Made by a program: the position numbers and the translations under genes
Shown: positions 1-10,514 of the stretch, in pieces
Position numbering within the stretch: the first letter of the stretch is position 1
Layout of the letters: each line of letters starts with the position of its first letter
DNA from: Botryotinia globosa
Taxonomy: Eukaryota; Ascomycota; Leotiomycetes; Helotiales; Sclerotiniaceae
Direction of reading: 5' to 3'
DNA: 64,000 bases
NCBI GenBank assembly: GCA_014898425.1
Contig: RCSZ01000011.1
Coordinates: 928,501-992,500, forward strand
Notes under the pieces: generated by a model
The model's database searches: none
Seen by the model: the letters and a program-made list of their open reading frames with translations, nothing else
What the model was told of the DNA's origin: nothing

Positions 1-1
1 C

Positions 2-3000
2 GAGGAGGATCGAGGAAGTGAGCTTGAACCAGACGTGCCACCCAATACTGCTCATGAGTCCAATCAACCCCATATAGATAATGCAGACGATAGCCGACCT
101 GTATCGGAGGGTAGCTTCTTCCCAAAGGAGCGTAAGACAAGGAGATATAGTAGCTTTGGCGTTGGCGACTTGGATAGTTATCGGTTCAGCGAGGATGCCT
201 CTTTTGAATCGAATGGATCTATCTTACACAACGACGATACGGAAAAACTCGATCTCCCTGTCCTAGATCCGAAGTCACAAACAAGATTTAGTTTTCGACT
301 AGATTCCTCACCAGGCGTCAAAGAGGGTGAAGAGAGACGAACTAGTGGCAAATACAGAACTGCCAGCAATAGTACTAGCAGGCGCCGCAGCTTGAGCGTT
401 AGAAAAAGGTCTAGCACTGGCTCTACATCGCCATCTACAGTCTTGCTCTCTTTTCAAATCAACGAAAACCTCAAGACACCCAGGAGATCGAATGGCGAGG
501 CAGAAGGAAAACGACTTATGAGATCCCCAGCGAAAGACTCAACACCAAAGAGACGCCGGACACTGCACAGGGCGGACATTTCTCTTCCACTACAACCTGA
601 AGAGCCGCTGGTCTTACTTCCTGGTCCTTCGCGCCCATCCACACAGCCAGCTATGGGTAAAACACGCCAGTACAATGAGCGAAACGTTCAAGCTGCTGAT
701 CCAAAGATACTCGCAATGCGACAACTACTTCGTCCTCGGACTCCCACTCCTAGTCAGCGTAATAGTCAACAGCACGAAGAGGCACCTTTTGCCGAGCCAG
801 GTCTCACATCGGACGAACGCGCAAGACTATTGCAAGAGCAAAAGATTGCTATGATCCAGGCTGAGCTCGATCTGGCCAACCCTGACAGACCTCTTAGCTC
901 CAGTCAGGAATCTCAGGAGAGTCGAAAACCCTCTGTAACTACCCAGGACTTTCTAGACGAAGCGAAGAAGATTATGGCAGGCATTCGCGGTAAAGCAAGA
1001 CCTCGTAGTGGTCTTACCAGCGTAGAAGAGTCGGAGTCCGAAAACGATGGTGTTGCATCAAACAATGCAGCAGATGACGAGCTGGAAGATTCGTACCAGG
1101 AATCAACTCAGGAGCTGTTTGAAAGGCCACCAAGTCGCGAAGGTGCCCCAGTATCAAGAACGCCGCCAACTCAAGACCCAGAGCTTTTGCACCACTTACG
1201 TAAATATGAGGAGAACAGTGAAATGGATGGCATCATTGCTTCATCCATAAAGTCTATGGCTATGGCAAAAGAAGTTGTCAGAAATGCGAAGGAAATTGAC
1301 AGAATAGCAGACGAAACAATTTCAAGATCACTTGGTCACTTCTTGGATCCTATCAATGCGGTTCAGAGCGAACCAGCAAATATCCGCATATCTAACAATC
1401 CAGATATTCAGCGAAAGCGTAAACACTCTGGCTCTTCGCGACAACTGGATGAAGAATATGATGACCCCGATTTTTTCACACAAGGTTCGAACAATTCCAT
1501 ACCCACAACATCATCCAGAGGTTCGGATTCGAGGCGTGTAATTGCTCCACATACAGTATCTCATCTGATACCAGAACAACTTGCTGGCATGGTTTTTGAT
1601 CGAGATCGGAATATTTGGGTAAAGAGGAAATCTACTAAAGAAAATGATGGGCAAGATTCCCCTATTTCCGAAGGAAGTGAAGAGGATCCTTTTGAGGACA
1701 TTCCTGATTTGTCATTTGATGAAACGCAAGAACTCATGAGGCTGAGGGCTGTTGCTGCCAAACAAAAGGAAGATGCACGATTACGCTTGGCCGAATATCT
1801 AGACAACGAAGGACAGCACGGTGCCTTGAGTGGCCAATTCTCGCCTCAAAAGGCCTCGAATATGAGCGTTCCGCTGGTGGATAACAGACCACGGTCAGCA
1901 CCATCAGAGCCCATTCAAACTGCCGTAGATAATCCCGTCCCAGAAATAAAAGTTCGATCCGTCTCTGTAGGTGAAGATAGCATCCTACGTCCAAAAAAGA
2001 CCCGGCGTGGGAATGTAGACAAGTCTATTTTTGGAAGTCATGGCTCAACTGAGGGCAAAGCACCCGAAGAGAGTAGGAGATTGGTCGAAGACGATGTTTT
2101 TATTCAACCAGATGGAGACCTGAGTACCACAACTCCAAAACGTCAACGGAATGTTACAATCACTTTCTCGTCTCCTATCGCGGAGCTTATCGAGCCACCT
2201 ATTTATAATGATGATGATAGCTCAGCAAAGGGGGGAGCTTACCAATCTGACGATGATAGTGTCAACGAATCGGATAGCGATGATGGCGGAAGTATTAGAG
2301 TCAGAAAGGGGAAATCTAGACAAGGAAGCGGAAATCGTGGAGGATATAGAAGTAACTCTCGCAGGCTATCGGTAGGAGGACGACAATTCATGCCGCGTCC
2401 AGTATCACGAATTGATGAGCAAGACGAGGAGTCTTTTAATAAAGAAAGAGGTGGCGGAAATAAATCTAGGAACGATCTTCTCCCAACACCATCTATCTCG
2501 CCAAGAAGGGTTAATAGTGTAGTCCTCGCTACACCACGGCCCATTCACGAGATTGGGACTCTTGAACTTACTCCACTCTCAGAATTTACGATGCATCAAG
2601 CAGACGAATCTTATGGGATGGACGTAAGCTATGTGGCAAACGGGCAAAAGCACAATGCAGGGCCTTCTTCAAAGACAACACTGTCTCATTCGATCAAGGA
2701 AATGGTTGAAAAATTGACCGAGATAGAACCATACGAGCCATACTGGGAGCATATGAAGAGCGCCGACTTGCATAGGAGGAAACTGACAAACTTGCATAAA
2801 CTTGACGAGTTTTGTGGGAACCTGGAGGAACTGAAGGTTTCAAAAAACGCAATTAGTCAATTAAACGGTGTTCCTTCATCACTTCGTACGCTCATTATCA
2901 ACCATAACCGCCTTTCCGATCTTACGTCTTGGGGCCATCTGTGGAATCTTCAGGAGGTTGATGTCTCCAACAATGAGATTGAAAGCCTTTCCTGCTTCAA

Positions 3001-4951
3001 AAACTTGGTACACTTAAGAAGCTTACAAGCAGACAACAACCAAATCGCTTCGCTTCATGGTATTGGAACTCTAGATGGCTTGATTACACTTCGGCTTCGA
3101 GGCAATCCAATTGAAACACTGAATTTTGAAGGAACAAACCTCAAACACTTAGAACATCTAGACCTTAGAGGTTGTGAAATTTCAGAAGTCAAGAATGTTG
3201 GAAATTTACCGAATTTGTCGAGCCTCGACTTGGAGAACAATAAGTTGGTCAATTTCATGACATCGGACGATACATGCTCTGCTAGAGAAGTCAGGTTGAG
3301 CTTCAACAACCTTGAATCTTTCGATGCGAATCTCACACCCGAGATTCGTGTTCTCTATCTAGATTCCAATCGAATTAAGACAATTACCGGCCTCCTCCAC
3401 AAACGAAACCTTTATAGTCTCTCGGTGCGTGAACAGCAATCCGGCACGGTTCTGGACAAATCATTTCTCCGTGAGGCTTTCGAAGTGAGAAAGTTGTTCC
3501 TGTCCGGTAATCATTTGGGAACCTTCGATCCAGGTGTCGAATATCTCAATTTGCAATATCTTGAACTTGCAAACTGTGGTATAACTACTCTACCAGATGA
3601 TTTTGGTCTTATGGTGGCAAATGTAAGAGTTCTAAATCTCAATTTTAACGGGCTGCAAGAGTTTCAAAGTCTGCTTGGTATCGTCCGTCTCAAGAAACTG
3701 CTCCTTGCCGGAAACCGTCTGTCTAAAGTAGAGAGACTCACAAGAACCTTGAGAGCGTTCCCTCATCTGACTACTGTTGATATGAGAAATAATCATGTTA
3801 ATCATAACTTCTACCCAATAGCATTGGAAAGATGTTTGATCAAAGATGGCGGGCTCGAGAGAAACGACCTGGATGTTATAGATCCATACTCTCTTGGCAA
3901 TGCAGATCCCGTAAGAGATGCTCATTATATCTCGTGTTCGGATATGGCAACAAGATTGATGCGACGTGTATACGAAATGCTCGTTTTTGGAAAGAAAGGC
4001 GACAATCCCAAACTACAGAAGTTGGATGGTCTTCCGATCAATAGAGGGGTCTCAAAAATTCGAGATGACGTTTGGGAAAAGCTTCTCGAGATGGGTTATA
4101 TAAAGTCATCGGAAAAATCCAAAGGGAAGACAAATGCTAGTCCAACTGAGGATGAAAACACAGAAAAGAGTCTGTTAGGAGGAGATTTATATCAGGACAC
4201 TCCTAATAAAAGTTCAACGGATGAAACAGCTAAGAAGACGGAAGGGTCGCAAAATCACCAATCCAACAATAATGGCGCTGGGAAAAGAGATCAAGGCCCA
4301 CATGATACGAAATCTCATTTTGAAAACTTCGAAATGAAAATTGAAAAGCCACCTGCTGGCAGTTTTGGCAAGAAGATCGCGGAGCCTAAATTTGGTGTAA
4401 ATCCAATGACCCGGGAGAGTGGAAATGCTGAAGCACTTGAAGTCGACTCGACATCAGGGCCATCCACAAGAAAAAAGAATGAAATAACACGCAACATAGA
4501 GAAAATTATCGCTGAGAGTCAAGCTACCGTTGCAAAACATAGGGTCTTAGTAAGACATATGGTTGACGAGGTTGGAGAAAGCGTGTCCGGACCAAAGCGG
4601 ATGGAAACCAATAGACCTAAGGCCGGATTTCCACCTCCAGTGATTCCGCTCGCCAATCAGGCTATTCATCAGAAACAACCCTCAAAAAATTCTGGAGCTA
4701 GCCCCCCCACAGCTGCTCAATTGAAGCAGGAGCTGGAGGAGATGCTGCAGTCATTCGAACGCGAGACGAAGTCGAAAGAAGCCAAATTGCTGAACCGAAA
4801 TCGATATGACCATGGGTCTTCTATTCGACAGAGCAGCCGAAGCAAGCCAGCGACTAAGAGGGTCGCTAAGAAAGTTGGATTCGCTGAAGGCAGTAAGGAG
4901 GCTAATGCAAACAAAGAGCCCCGCTGGCCAGCTGAGGATAGCTTCGCTTGA
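2..4951 (+). CDS. Cdc11/Nud1-like leucine-rich-repeat scaffold of the septation initiation network (5' partial)
   Basis: The frame is open to the left window edge with no ATG before position 35 (the first possible start there is a GTG), so the gene begins outside the window; about 1650 residues are visible. The first ~900 residues are low-complexity, rich in Ser, Arg and acidic residues, as expected of a phospho-regulated disordered arm. From about nt 2790 to 3820 (residues ~930-1270) there are tandem leucine-rich repeats with LxxLxLxxN spacing (for example LRTLIINHNRLSDL and LRSLQADNNQIASL), followed by a charged tail. Long disordered N-terminus plus C-terminal LRR block is the architecture of S. 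pombe Cdc11 / S. cerevisiae Nud1, the spindle-pole-body scaffold that docks the septation/mitotic-exit kinase cascade. Single exon in the visible part; stop TGA at 4949. The family call rests on architecture and repeat style, not on a database hit; another large LRR protein is possible. Confidence 0.8.
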   Translation, partial: EEDRGSELEPDVPPNTAHESNQPHIDNADDSRPVSEGSFFPKERKTRRYSSFGVGDLDSYRFSEDASFESNGSILHNDDTEKLDLPVLDPKSQTRFSFRLDSSPGVKEGEERRTSGKYRTASNSTSRRRSLSVRKRSSTGSTSPSTVLLSFQINENLKTPRRSNGEAEGKRLMRSPAKDSTPKRRRTLHRADISLPLQPEEPLVLLPGPSRPSTQPAMGKTRQYNERNVQAADPKILAMRQLLRPRTPTPSQRNSQQHEEAPFAEPGLTSDERARLLQEQKIAMIQAELDLANPDRPLSSSQESQESRKPSVTTQDFLDEAKKIMAGIRGKARPRSGLTSVEESESENDGVASNNAADDELEDSYQESTQELFERPPSREGAPVSRTPPTQDPELLHHLRKYEENSEMDGIIASSIKSMAMAKEVVRNAKEIDRIADETISRSLGHFLDPINAVQSEPANIRISNNPDIQRKRKHSGSSRQLDEEYDDPDFFTQGSNNSIPTTSSRGSDSRRVIAPHTVSHLIPEQLAGMVFDRDRNIWVKRKSTKENDGQDSPISEGSEEDPFEDIPDLSFDETQELMRLRAVAAKQKEDARLRLAEYLDNEGQHGALSGQFSPQKASNMSVPLVDNRPRSAPSEPIQTAVDNPVPEIKVRSVSVGEDSILRPKKTRRGNVDKSIFGSHGSTEGKAPEESRRLVEDDVFIQPDGDLSTTTPKRQRNVTITFSSPIAELIEPPIYNDDDSSAKGGAYQSDDDSVNESDSDDGGSIRVRKGKSRQGSGNRGGYRSNSRRLSVGGRQFMPRPVSRIDEQDEESFNKERGGGNKSRNDLLPTPSISPRRVNSVVLATPRPIHEIGTLELTPLSEFTMHQADESYGMDVSYVANGQKHNAGPSSKTTLSHSIKEMVEKLTEIEPYEPYWEHMKSADLHRRKLTNLHKLDEFCGNLEELKVSKNAISQLNGVPSSLRTLIINHNRLSDLTSWGHLWNLQEVDVSNNEIESLSCFKNLVHLRSLQADNNQIASLHGIGTLDGLITLRLRGNPIETLNFEGTNLKHLEHLDLRGCEISEVKNVGNLPNLSSLDLENNKLVNFMTSDDTCSAREVRLSFNNLESFDANLTPEIRVLYLDSNRIKTITGLLHKRNLYSLSVREQQSGTVLDKSFLREAFEVRKLFLSGNHLGTFDPGVEYLNLQYLELANCGITTLPDDFGLMVANVRVLNLNFNGLQEFQSLLGIVRLKKLLLAGNRLSKVERLTRTLRAFPHLTTVDMRNNHVNHNFYPIALERCLIKDGGLERNDLDVIDPYSLGNADPVRDAHYISCSDMATRLMRRVYEMLVFGKKGDNPKLQKLDGLPINRGVSKIRDDVWEKLLEMGYIKSSEKSKGKTNASPTEDENTEKSLLGGDLYQDTPNKSSTDETAKKTEGSQNHQSNNNGAGKRDQGPHDTKSHFENFEMKIEKPPAGSFGKKIAEPKFGVNPMTRESGNAEALEVDSTSGPSTRKKNEITRNIEKIIAESQATVAKHRVLVRHMVDEVGESVSGPKRMETNRPKAGFPPPVIPLANQAIHQKQPSKNSGASPPTAAQLKQELEEMLQSFERETKSKEAKLLNRNRYDHGSSIRQSSRSKPATKRVAKKVGFAEGSKEANANKEPRWPAEDSFA

Positions 4952-5180
4952 GTAGCGAAAGTTACGAATTATGGATAATGACGAGTAATGCGGTGGGATG
5001 GTTGGGTTGTATAAATAGGATAATCACTAAGGTCTGGTGTTGGTGGTTCTACAAAAGAGTTTGGGTTTGTGGGATTATCTATGTATAGTATTATTACAGT
5101 ATTGTTTGGAAGACCACGGAGTGGTCAAGTGATACCTTTCGGCGTATACAATTGCTTACTACATATAAAAACATCATTTT

Positions 5181-6104
5181 CTATAATTTCGACGGCTTCT
5201 TTGCTTGCTTCTCCCACTCAGCAACTCTACCCGTAGCCTCTTCTTTCCTCTTAACTTCTCTATCCATATTCACCCCGTCCCTCTCTTCGTTCTGTGCGTG
5301 CCCTTCCAAATATCCCAGGGTCTCTCTCCACATCTCCGCCTTCAACACACCATAAACACCAGTCTTTCCTTTCTCCAGTAATTTGCATTCATCAACTAGC
5401 TTTAACACTTCTTCCCATCCACCTAATACATCTACAAGTCCACCTTGGAGCGCCGCTTCACCGTTGAAACGTTTTGCTTCTAAAACGAGAGAGCGGTAGG
5501 TAGAAGGAGAAGGGAGTTTTTGGCGGAATATGGAGGACATGGGGGGTTTCAGGGGCGCGCCAAATTCAAGCTCGTTGAGACAGAGAAAGCCCCGGCTTGG
5601 GTTGAAGACGCGGTAGTCGGTGTACATGGCGGTCATGAGGCCGCCAGCAAATGCATGGCCGGGGAGGAGGGAGATGGTGGGCATGGGGTAACTTCAATTC
5701 GTCAAGGTGTTAGAGATAACCCTGTTAATTGAGGAATAGGAATGTATAAAATGAAAGAGAACTTACGTCAACAGCCTCTTCCAGAGCGCATAAAGGCTGT
5801 TTTCCCAAAATCCCTTAACCTCGGTAGCATGGTTCAAATCTAAACCATTGGAGAAGAATTTGGGAATAGCAGAAGTGATACAGACAGCACCGACGGGATA
5901 GGAGACTTCGAGAGTATCGAGGGCGTGCATGAAAGTTTGGCAGAAGGTAGTTGTGAGACGATTATCTGGGGGCGAAGAGAAGCTGAGGAGGTAAAGATTC
6001 GGGTGCGCAGGGGAGGGGGTGGTACATGTTAGGGTGCCGGGTTGGGATTGGAGGGGGGAGGATATGGGAATGGGGAGAGTAAAGAGGGGAGTAGTGGTGG
6101 ACAT
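5181..6104 (-). CDS. Peroxisomal enoyl-CoA hydratase/isomerase family protein (PTS1)
   Basis: Two exons on the minus strand, 6104..5767 and 5691..5181, joined across a 75-bp intron (donor GTAAGT, branch CTAAC, acceptor TTGAAG); the spliced frame reads RLLTYPMPTI across the junction and totals 849 nt, 282 residues. The crotonase fold is recognisable from ITSAIPKFFSNGLDLNHA (first oxyanion-hole strand, residues ~85-100) and LLPGHAFAGGLMTAMYTDYR (second oxyanion-hole segment, ~120-140). The last three residues are SKL, a canonical type-1 peroxisomal targeting signal, so the protein should act in the peroxisomal matrix on fatty acyl-CoA, either as a hydratase or as a delta3,delta2-enoyl-CoA isomerase. 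I cannot tell which from motifs alone; the short length and single domain favour an ECI-like isomerase. It converges with the Cdc11-like gene (229 bp between stops) and diverges from ALG2. Confidence 0.88.
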
Positions 6105-6612
6105 GTTGTATGGTTGAATATTGAGATAGAGATAGAGATTGAAGGTAGAAAGGTATTATCAGATGAGATCAATATATCTATCTAGGTATTGAATAAAGAC
6201 GCGAGGTCGCGATTGTGAGAATGCAACAATCGCTAATCATATATCATGCCGAGGTTCAAAAAAGCCCAGCCTTGTGGTGAAAGAAATGCCGTCTAACCCA
6301 CCAGATCCGAACCTTACGATCTAACAGTGGATAAATCACTTTAAGATTACTTACTATATATCGCGTATACCCACCCACACGTTGAAAGTTTCTAGATCAA
6401 ATATGATTCTGGCTCTATACTTCAATTATCTCGCCGATAACATATATGGTTCCTTGACATGTGAAGGTGTAGCTTGATAATTTTAGCACAAGGCTGAAGA
6501 CCCTGGCCACATCCCTGTCAGCCTACCCACCTTTATTACCAAAGAGCTTGCGACAGTCTATCTGTCACTTCAATGATCAAACACAAAACACACATTTTTG
6601 CACGACGTCGCG
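6105..6612. promoter_or_regulatory. Divergent promoter region, peroxisomal hydratase / ALG2
   Basis: 508 bp lie between the two divergently read start codons. The sequence is AT-rich and contains a short GATA run near 6121-6137, but I see no decisive TATA box or operator. It must carry both 5' leaders and both core promoters. No ORF or RNA gene was seen in it. Confidence 0.5.
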
Positions 6613-8227
6613 ATGGCCATTGCAGGAAAGCCGAAGACCATCGTGTTCTTTCATCCCGATCTAGGGATTGGTGGTGCTGAAAGACTCGTTGTAGATGCCG
6701 CAGTAGGATTACAGAATCGGGGTCACAAAGTCGTTATATTTACCAGCTATTGCGATCCTCAACATTGCTTTGATGAAGCTCGAGATGGTTAGTTGGACGA
6801 CGGAAATTTTGCTATACGACACCAATGCTCATTCCGTATAGGTACACTCGATGTGCGAGTAAGAGGAAACTGGCTTTTCCCATCCTCAGTCCTCTCTCGA
6901 TTCTCCATTATTTGCGCCATTCTTCGACAGTTACATCTAATTGTCCAGGCTTATTTTACCTCTGAAATCAGCAGCCTAAACCCCGATGCTTTCTTTGTGG
7001 ATCAGCTCAGTGCTGGACTACCGTGGCTACGATACCTTTATCCTAATACTCGAATCTTCTTTTACTGTCATTTCCCGGATCTGTTGCTCGCACAGGGAAG
7101 AACCCATTGGTTGAAACGCGTATATAGAATACCTTTTGACTTCTTGGAGCAATGGAGTATGAGTTTTGCGGAATCAATTGCGGTCAATTCCGGATTTACA
7201 AAAGGTATGGTGGAACAGGTATTCCCTGAATTGGCCAGAGAAAAAGATTTACAGATTGTACATCCTTGTGTGGATGTAAATCCAAAGAAATCTGAGACCA
7301 GTGATGATGCCGTTCCAGTCTGGCATGACAGAAACATTTTGTTAAGCATAAATCGATTCGAAAAGAAGAAGGATATTGGTCTTGCAATTAAAGCATATGC
7401 AGGATTGGGCAAACATGGAAGACAGGGAGTGAGATTGGTACTTGCTGGTAGGTCATGTTTCGCTATTGGTGAGAAGTATGCTGACACGATTGACAGGTGG
7501 ATATGATAACCGAGTGATGGAGAACGTTGTATACCATAAGGAGCTCGTTAAACTGGCTACCGACTTAGGATTGAAGACAGCTACCACACGGACCATCGTT
7601 ACAGCATTAAATGTACCTGATGACGTGGATGTTTTGTTCTTGTTATCAGTACCAAATACTTTGAAAGAAATGCTACTCAACTCAGCACGACTTTTGATAT
7701 ATACTCCTTCTAACGAGCATTTCGGTATTGTACCCTTGGAGGCGATGTTGGCCGGAGTTCCAGTATTGGCCGCAAACACAGGAGGGCCACTCGAAACAGT
7801 AGTGGAAGGGAAGACAGGCTGGCTCTGTCCACCTGATGATGTTGAGAAATGGACAGCTGTCATGGATAAAGTCTTAAACAAGATGACGGATGATCAGGTT
7901 AAACAGATGGGAATTGATGGTGTAAAGAGGGTCAAGAGTGAGTTTTCTGATATCAAAATGGCCGAGAGAATTGATGGATTGATCGATGGAATGGCAAGTA
8001 TACCCAGGAAGAGTTCTCTACAACTCTCCGCGTTCCTGTTAACTATTATTATGGTTGTATTGGATATTGCATTCTGGGGCTTGGGTCAGAACAAATCAGT
8101 CGGCAAAAAGCTGGACAAGGTTTTGTTGCCTCCATTCGTTCTTACCATAACGTCATTGATATCGTGGACTGTGTATTTTGTAGTCAATTCTCAGGTCAAG
8201 TCGAGTTCGCGGCAGCCGACTAGATGA
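6613..8227 (+). CDS. ALG2: ALG2 alpha-1,3/1,6-mannosyltransferase (dolichol-linked oligosaccharide synthesis)
   Basis: Three exons (6613..6787, 6842..7447, 7497..8227), introns of 54 and 49 bp with donors GTTAGT and GTAGGT; 1512 nt, 503 residues, the usual ALG2 length. The ATG at 6613 is the first in frame and directly precedes the conserved glycosyltransferase start [17 protein letters not shown], where GIGGAE is the family 4 glycine motif. The C-terminal half holds the EX7E catalytic motif (EHFGIVPLE, near residue 334) and the GGPLETV segment. Two hydrophobic stretches at the C-terminus (~residues 435-455 and 475-495) fit the ER membrane anchors of ALG2. The enzyme adds the second and third mannoses to Man1GlcNAc2-PP-dolichol on the cytosolic face of the ER. 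Both splice junctions fall inside conserved sequence and restore it exactly (DEARDG/TLDVR and LVLAG/GYDNR), so the model is firm. Confidence 0.95.
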
Positions 8228-9025
8228 GGATAATTAGATAATAAAATGCATTGATAACATCCCACTCTGTAGATCTTGCGGCAAGGACATGTGTGTGAGC
8301 ATCATTGAGAAAAAAGGGGTATGATGAAATATGATTGGCTGGATCTCGCCGAGGCGAATGGGTTTTTTTGCAGGCACCACGAACCTCAACATTTCTTACA
8401 AATTTCAATATAGCACAACATACAACTTACAATCCTGTATGTACTCTATGATATTCGTTCATTGCTTTTGATATTTAAACAGTTCTAGATACCAAGTGAC
8501 TTCGGTCTAGTAAAGGCAGATTATAAACTGTATTACTTACTATTCTTCCCTAAAAGCCTAGGCTAGGCTACTCAATCTTTCATCTTGAAACCTCCAAAAA
8601 TCGCCAATTTACCCCACCACGAGTCAATATAACGCGTGTTTTGTCTCGACACCGCTCTCTTATCATTCATTCACAACTGGGTGGAACCGTATCTTCATAC
8701 ACTGTTACCAATAAACACGCCAATCATTACCATTCACTTGGTTTCCCAAAAAGCCAAAGCCGACAGATAGTTTCCAGAGCTGCAAGCCACAACAAACTTT
8801 GCACGGCAACAACTTTGCGAGGTACGAAGCAATTCTTGGGTCATCCGCCAACCAATCGAGCTTGTTGCATTCCCAACGAGTGCATATTCTGGTGTCATTG
8901 AAAAGGTGGGAATAGTGAGATACTGGGGTCGTGGTAGTATCCGTCGATATCCGATACCGTACCTGAACGTTTGATCTGTTTGCGGGGAGCTCCTTCTGCA
9001 TACGTATACCCATACATACTCAGAG
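8228..9025. other. Intergenic region between ALG2 and the oxidoreductase
   Basis: 798 bp containing the ALG2 3' UTR and the promoter/leader of the downstream gene. An ACGCGT (MCB-like) hexamer lies at 8633-8638. Open frames on both strands here (up to 116 codons) overlap each other and have no recognisable protein content, so I leave them out. Confidence 0.5.
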
Positions 9026-10514
9026 ATGTTGTTGCTTAAAAGTTCACTGTCGCCCATGGCGGCTGGGAGGGTCTCGACACGCACTCTTTTGCATGTCTTG
9101 AAAAGTGGTAGATTCAGTAACGGGATGGGGGAATTACAAACACCATTATTTGATCACGTGTTACAGAGGTCTTACAGTCTCAAGGGTCTCAAGAAGGTAC
9201 AGAAGTTTGGCTCTGTAGTCGTTGGCACTGGGCCAGCTGGACTTGCAGTTGTGGGTAACCTTTTGGAACAGAAGAAAGGTCCAGTTCTATGGGTTGGAGA
9301 CGCTCAACGTCTGGGGGGTGGCAGATTAGATCAGTCATACCGAGCTGTGCCTTCGTGAGTTTTGTCCTTCTCTCTATTGCTTGAATCTTGAGTAAAAATC
9401 TAATGATCTTCTACCATAGTAACACGAAAGTCAAGTTCTTTTCTATGTACGCAGATGCTTTAGAACCTTTCAAGCAAATCACAAGTGAAGCTGTCACTCC
9501 TAACGCTTATAGCGTTTTGCAAGATCTTGATCAGGAAAAGACTTGTCATATTGCTGAAGCTGCTGATTTAGGGCTGATGTTGGGAGCCGGGCTTCTCAAA
9601 ACCGAGGGGGTTTTTGGAATCAAGAATGGCACAGTTGAAAGTGCTTCTTGGTCCGAAGTAAGTTCATTGTCTAGGTCGGTTCTCTAAAAGCTAATGCCAA
9701 ACAGACCACGGGCTGGAAAGTTCAATTCAGTGCCTCAGGGAGTGAAACACGGTCAATATCCTCCGATCTCCTTTTTTTGTGTACTGGTTCCCAACCCAGT
9801 TGGAACAGCCTTAAACTTGACCAATCTAGTGAGCAGATACCTCGCATTAGTCTTGATAGATGTTTGAAACCCTTACTATTGAGAAGAAGTATTCGTTTTG
9901 CTGCGAAAATGAATCCAGATCCATCCCAACCCACCACCATTGCAGTCATCGGTGCGTCTCACAGTGCAATTCTCGTACTGAGAAACCTTTACAACATCGC
10001 AACTTCCCCTGATCAGGAGTTCAAGAACCTTCGTATCAAATGGTTCACTCGCCATGAGCTTCGATATGCCGAGGAACGTGATGGGTGGATCAAACGCGAT
10101 AACACGGGTCTCAAGGGCGAAGTCGCTACATGGGCAAAGGAGAATCTCGAGGCCGATACATTGCCCACATCTGACGTATCCAAATACCTCGAAAAGGTAA
10201 AGACCTCGACAGAAGCCGAGAAGGATGACTACGAGAAACATTTACCAGGATGTCACTTTGTGGTGCAGGCGATTGGGTTCACCAAAAATAAGCTTCCAAC
10301 TATCGAGAGGGACGGCACGCCATTGGAGATTACTTACAATCATGAGACGTCGGAATTTGTGGATGCTGAGGGAAAGACGATCAGGGGGTTGTATGGTGCT
10401 GGAATTGCGTTCCCGGAGAAAGTTGTGGATCCCGAGGGAACAACGGAGTACGCCGTTGGCTTGTGGAAGTTCATGAAGTATTTGAAGAGGGTTGCGCCAA
10501 CGTGGACTGCGTGA
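9026..10514 (+). CDS. FAD/NAD(P)-binding oxidoreductase-like protein, possible mitochondrial import signal
   Basis: Three exons (9026..9354, 9420..9657, 9705..10514) with 65-bp and 47-bp introns (GTGAGT...ATAG and GTAAGT...CAG); 1377 nt, 458 residues. The N-terminus is rich in Leu, Ser and Arg with no acidic residues for about 35 residues, which resembles a mitochondrial presequence. A Rossmann dinucleotide-binding motif [18 protein letters not shown] sits near residue 65-82 and a second nucleotide-binding-like segment, [16 protein letters not shown], near residue 310. The layout (FAD domain, then inserted NAD(P) domain, then the C-terminal return [13 protein letters not shown]) resembles flavin-containing monooxygenase/pyridine nucleotide reductase-like proteins. 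Substrate is unknown. The first glycine motif GTGPAG matches GxGxxG, but the second one (GASHSA) lacks its last glycine, so NADPH use is uncertain. Confidence 0.8.
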
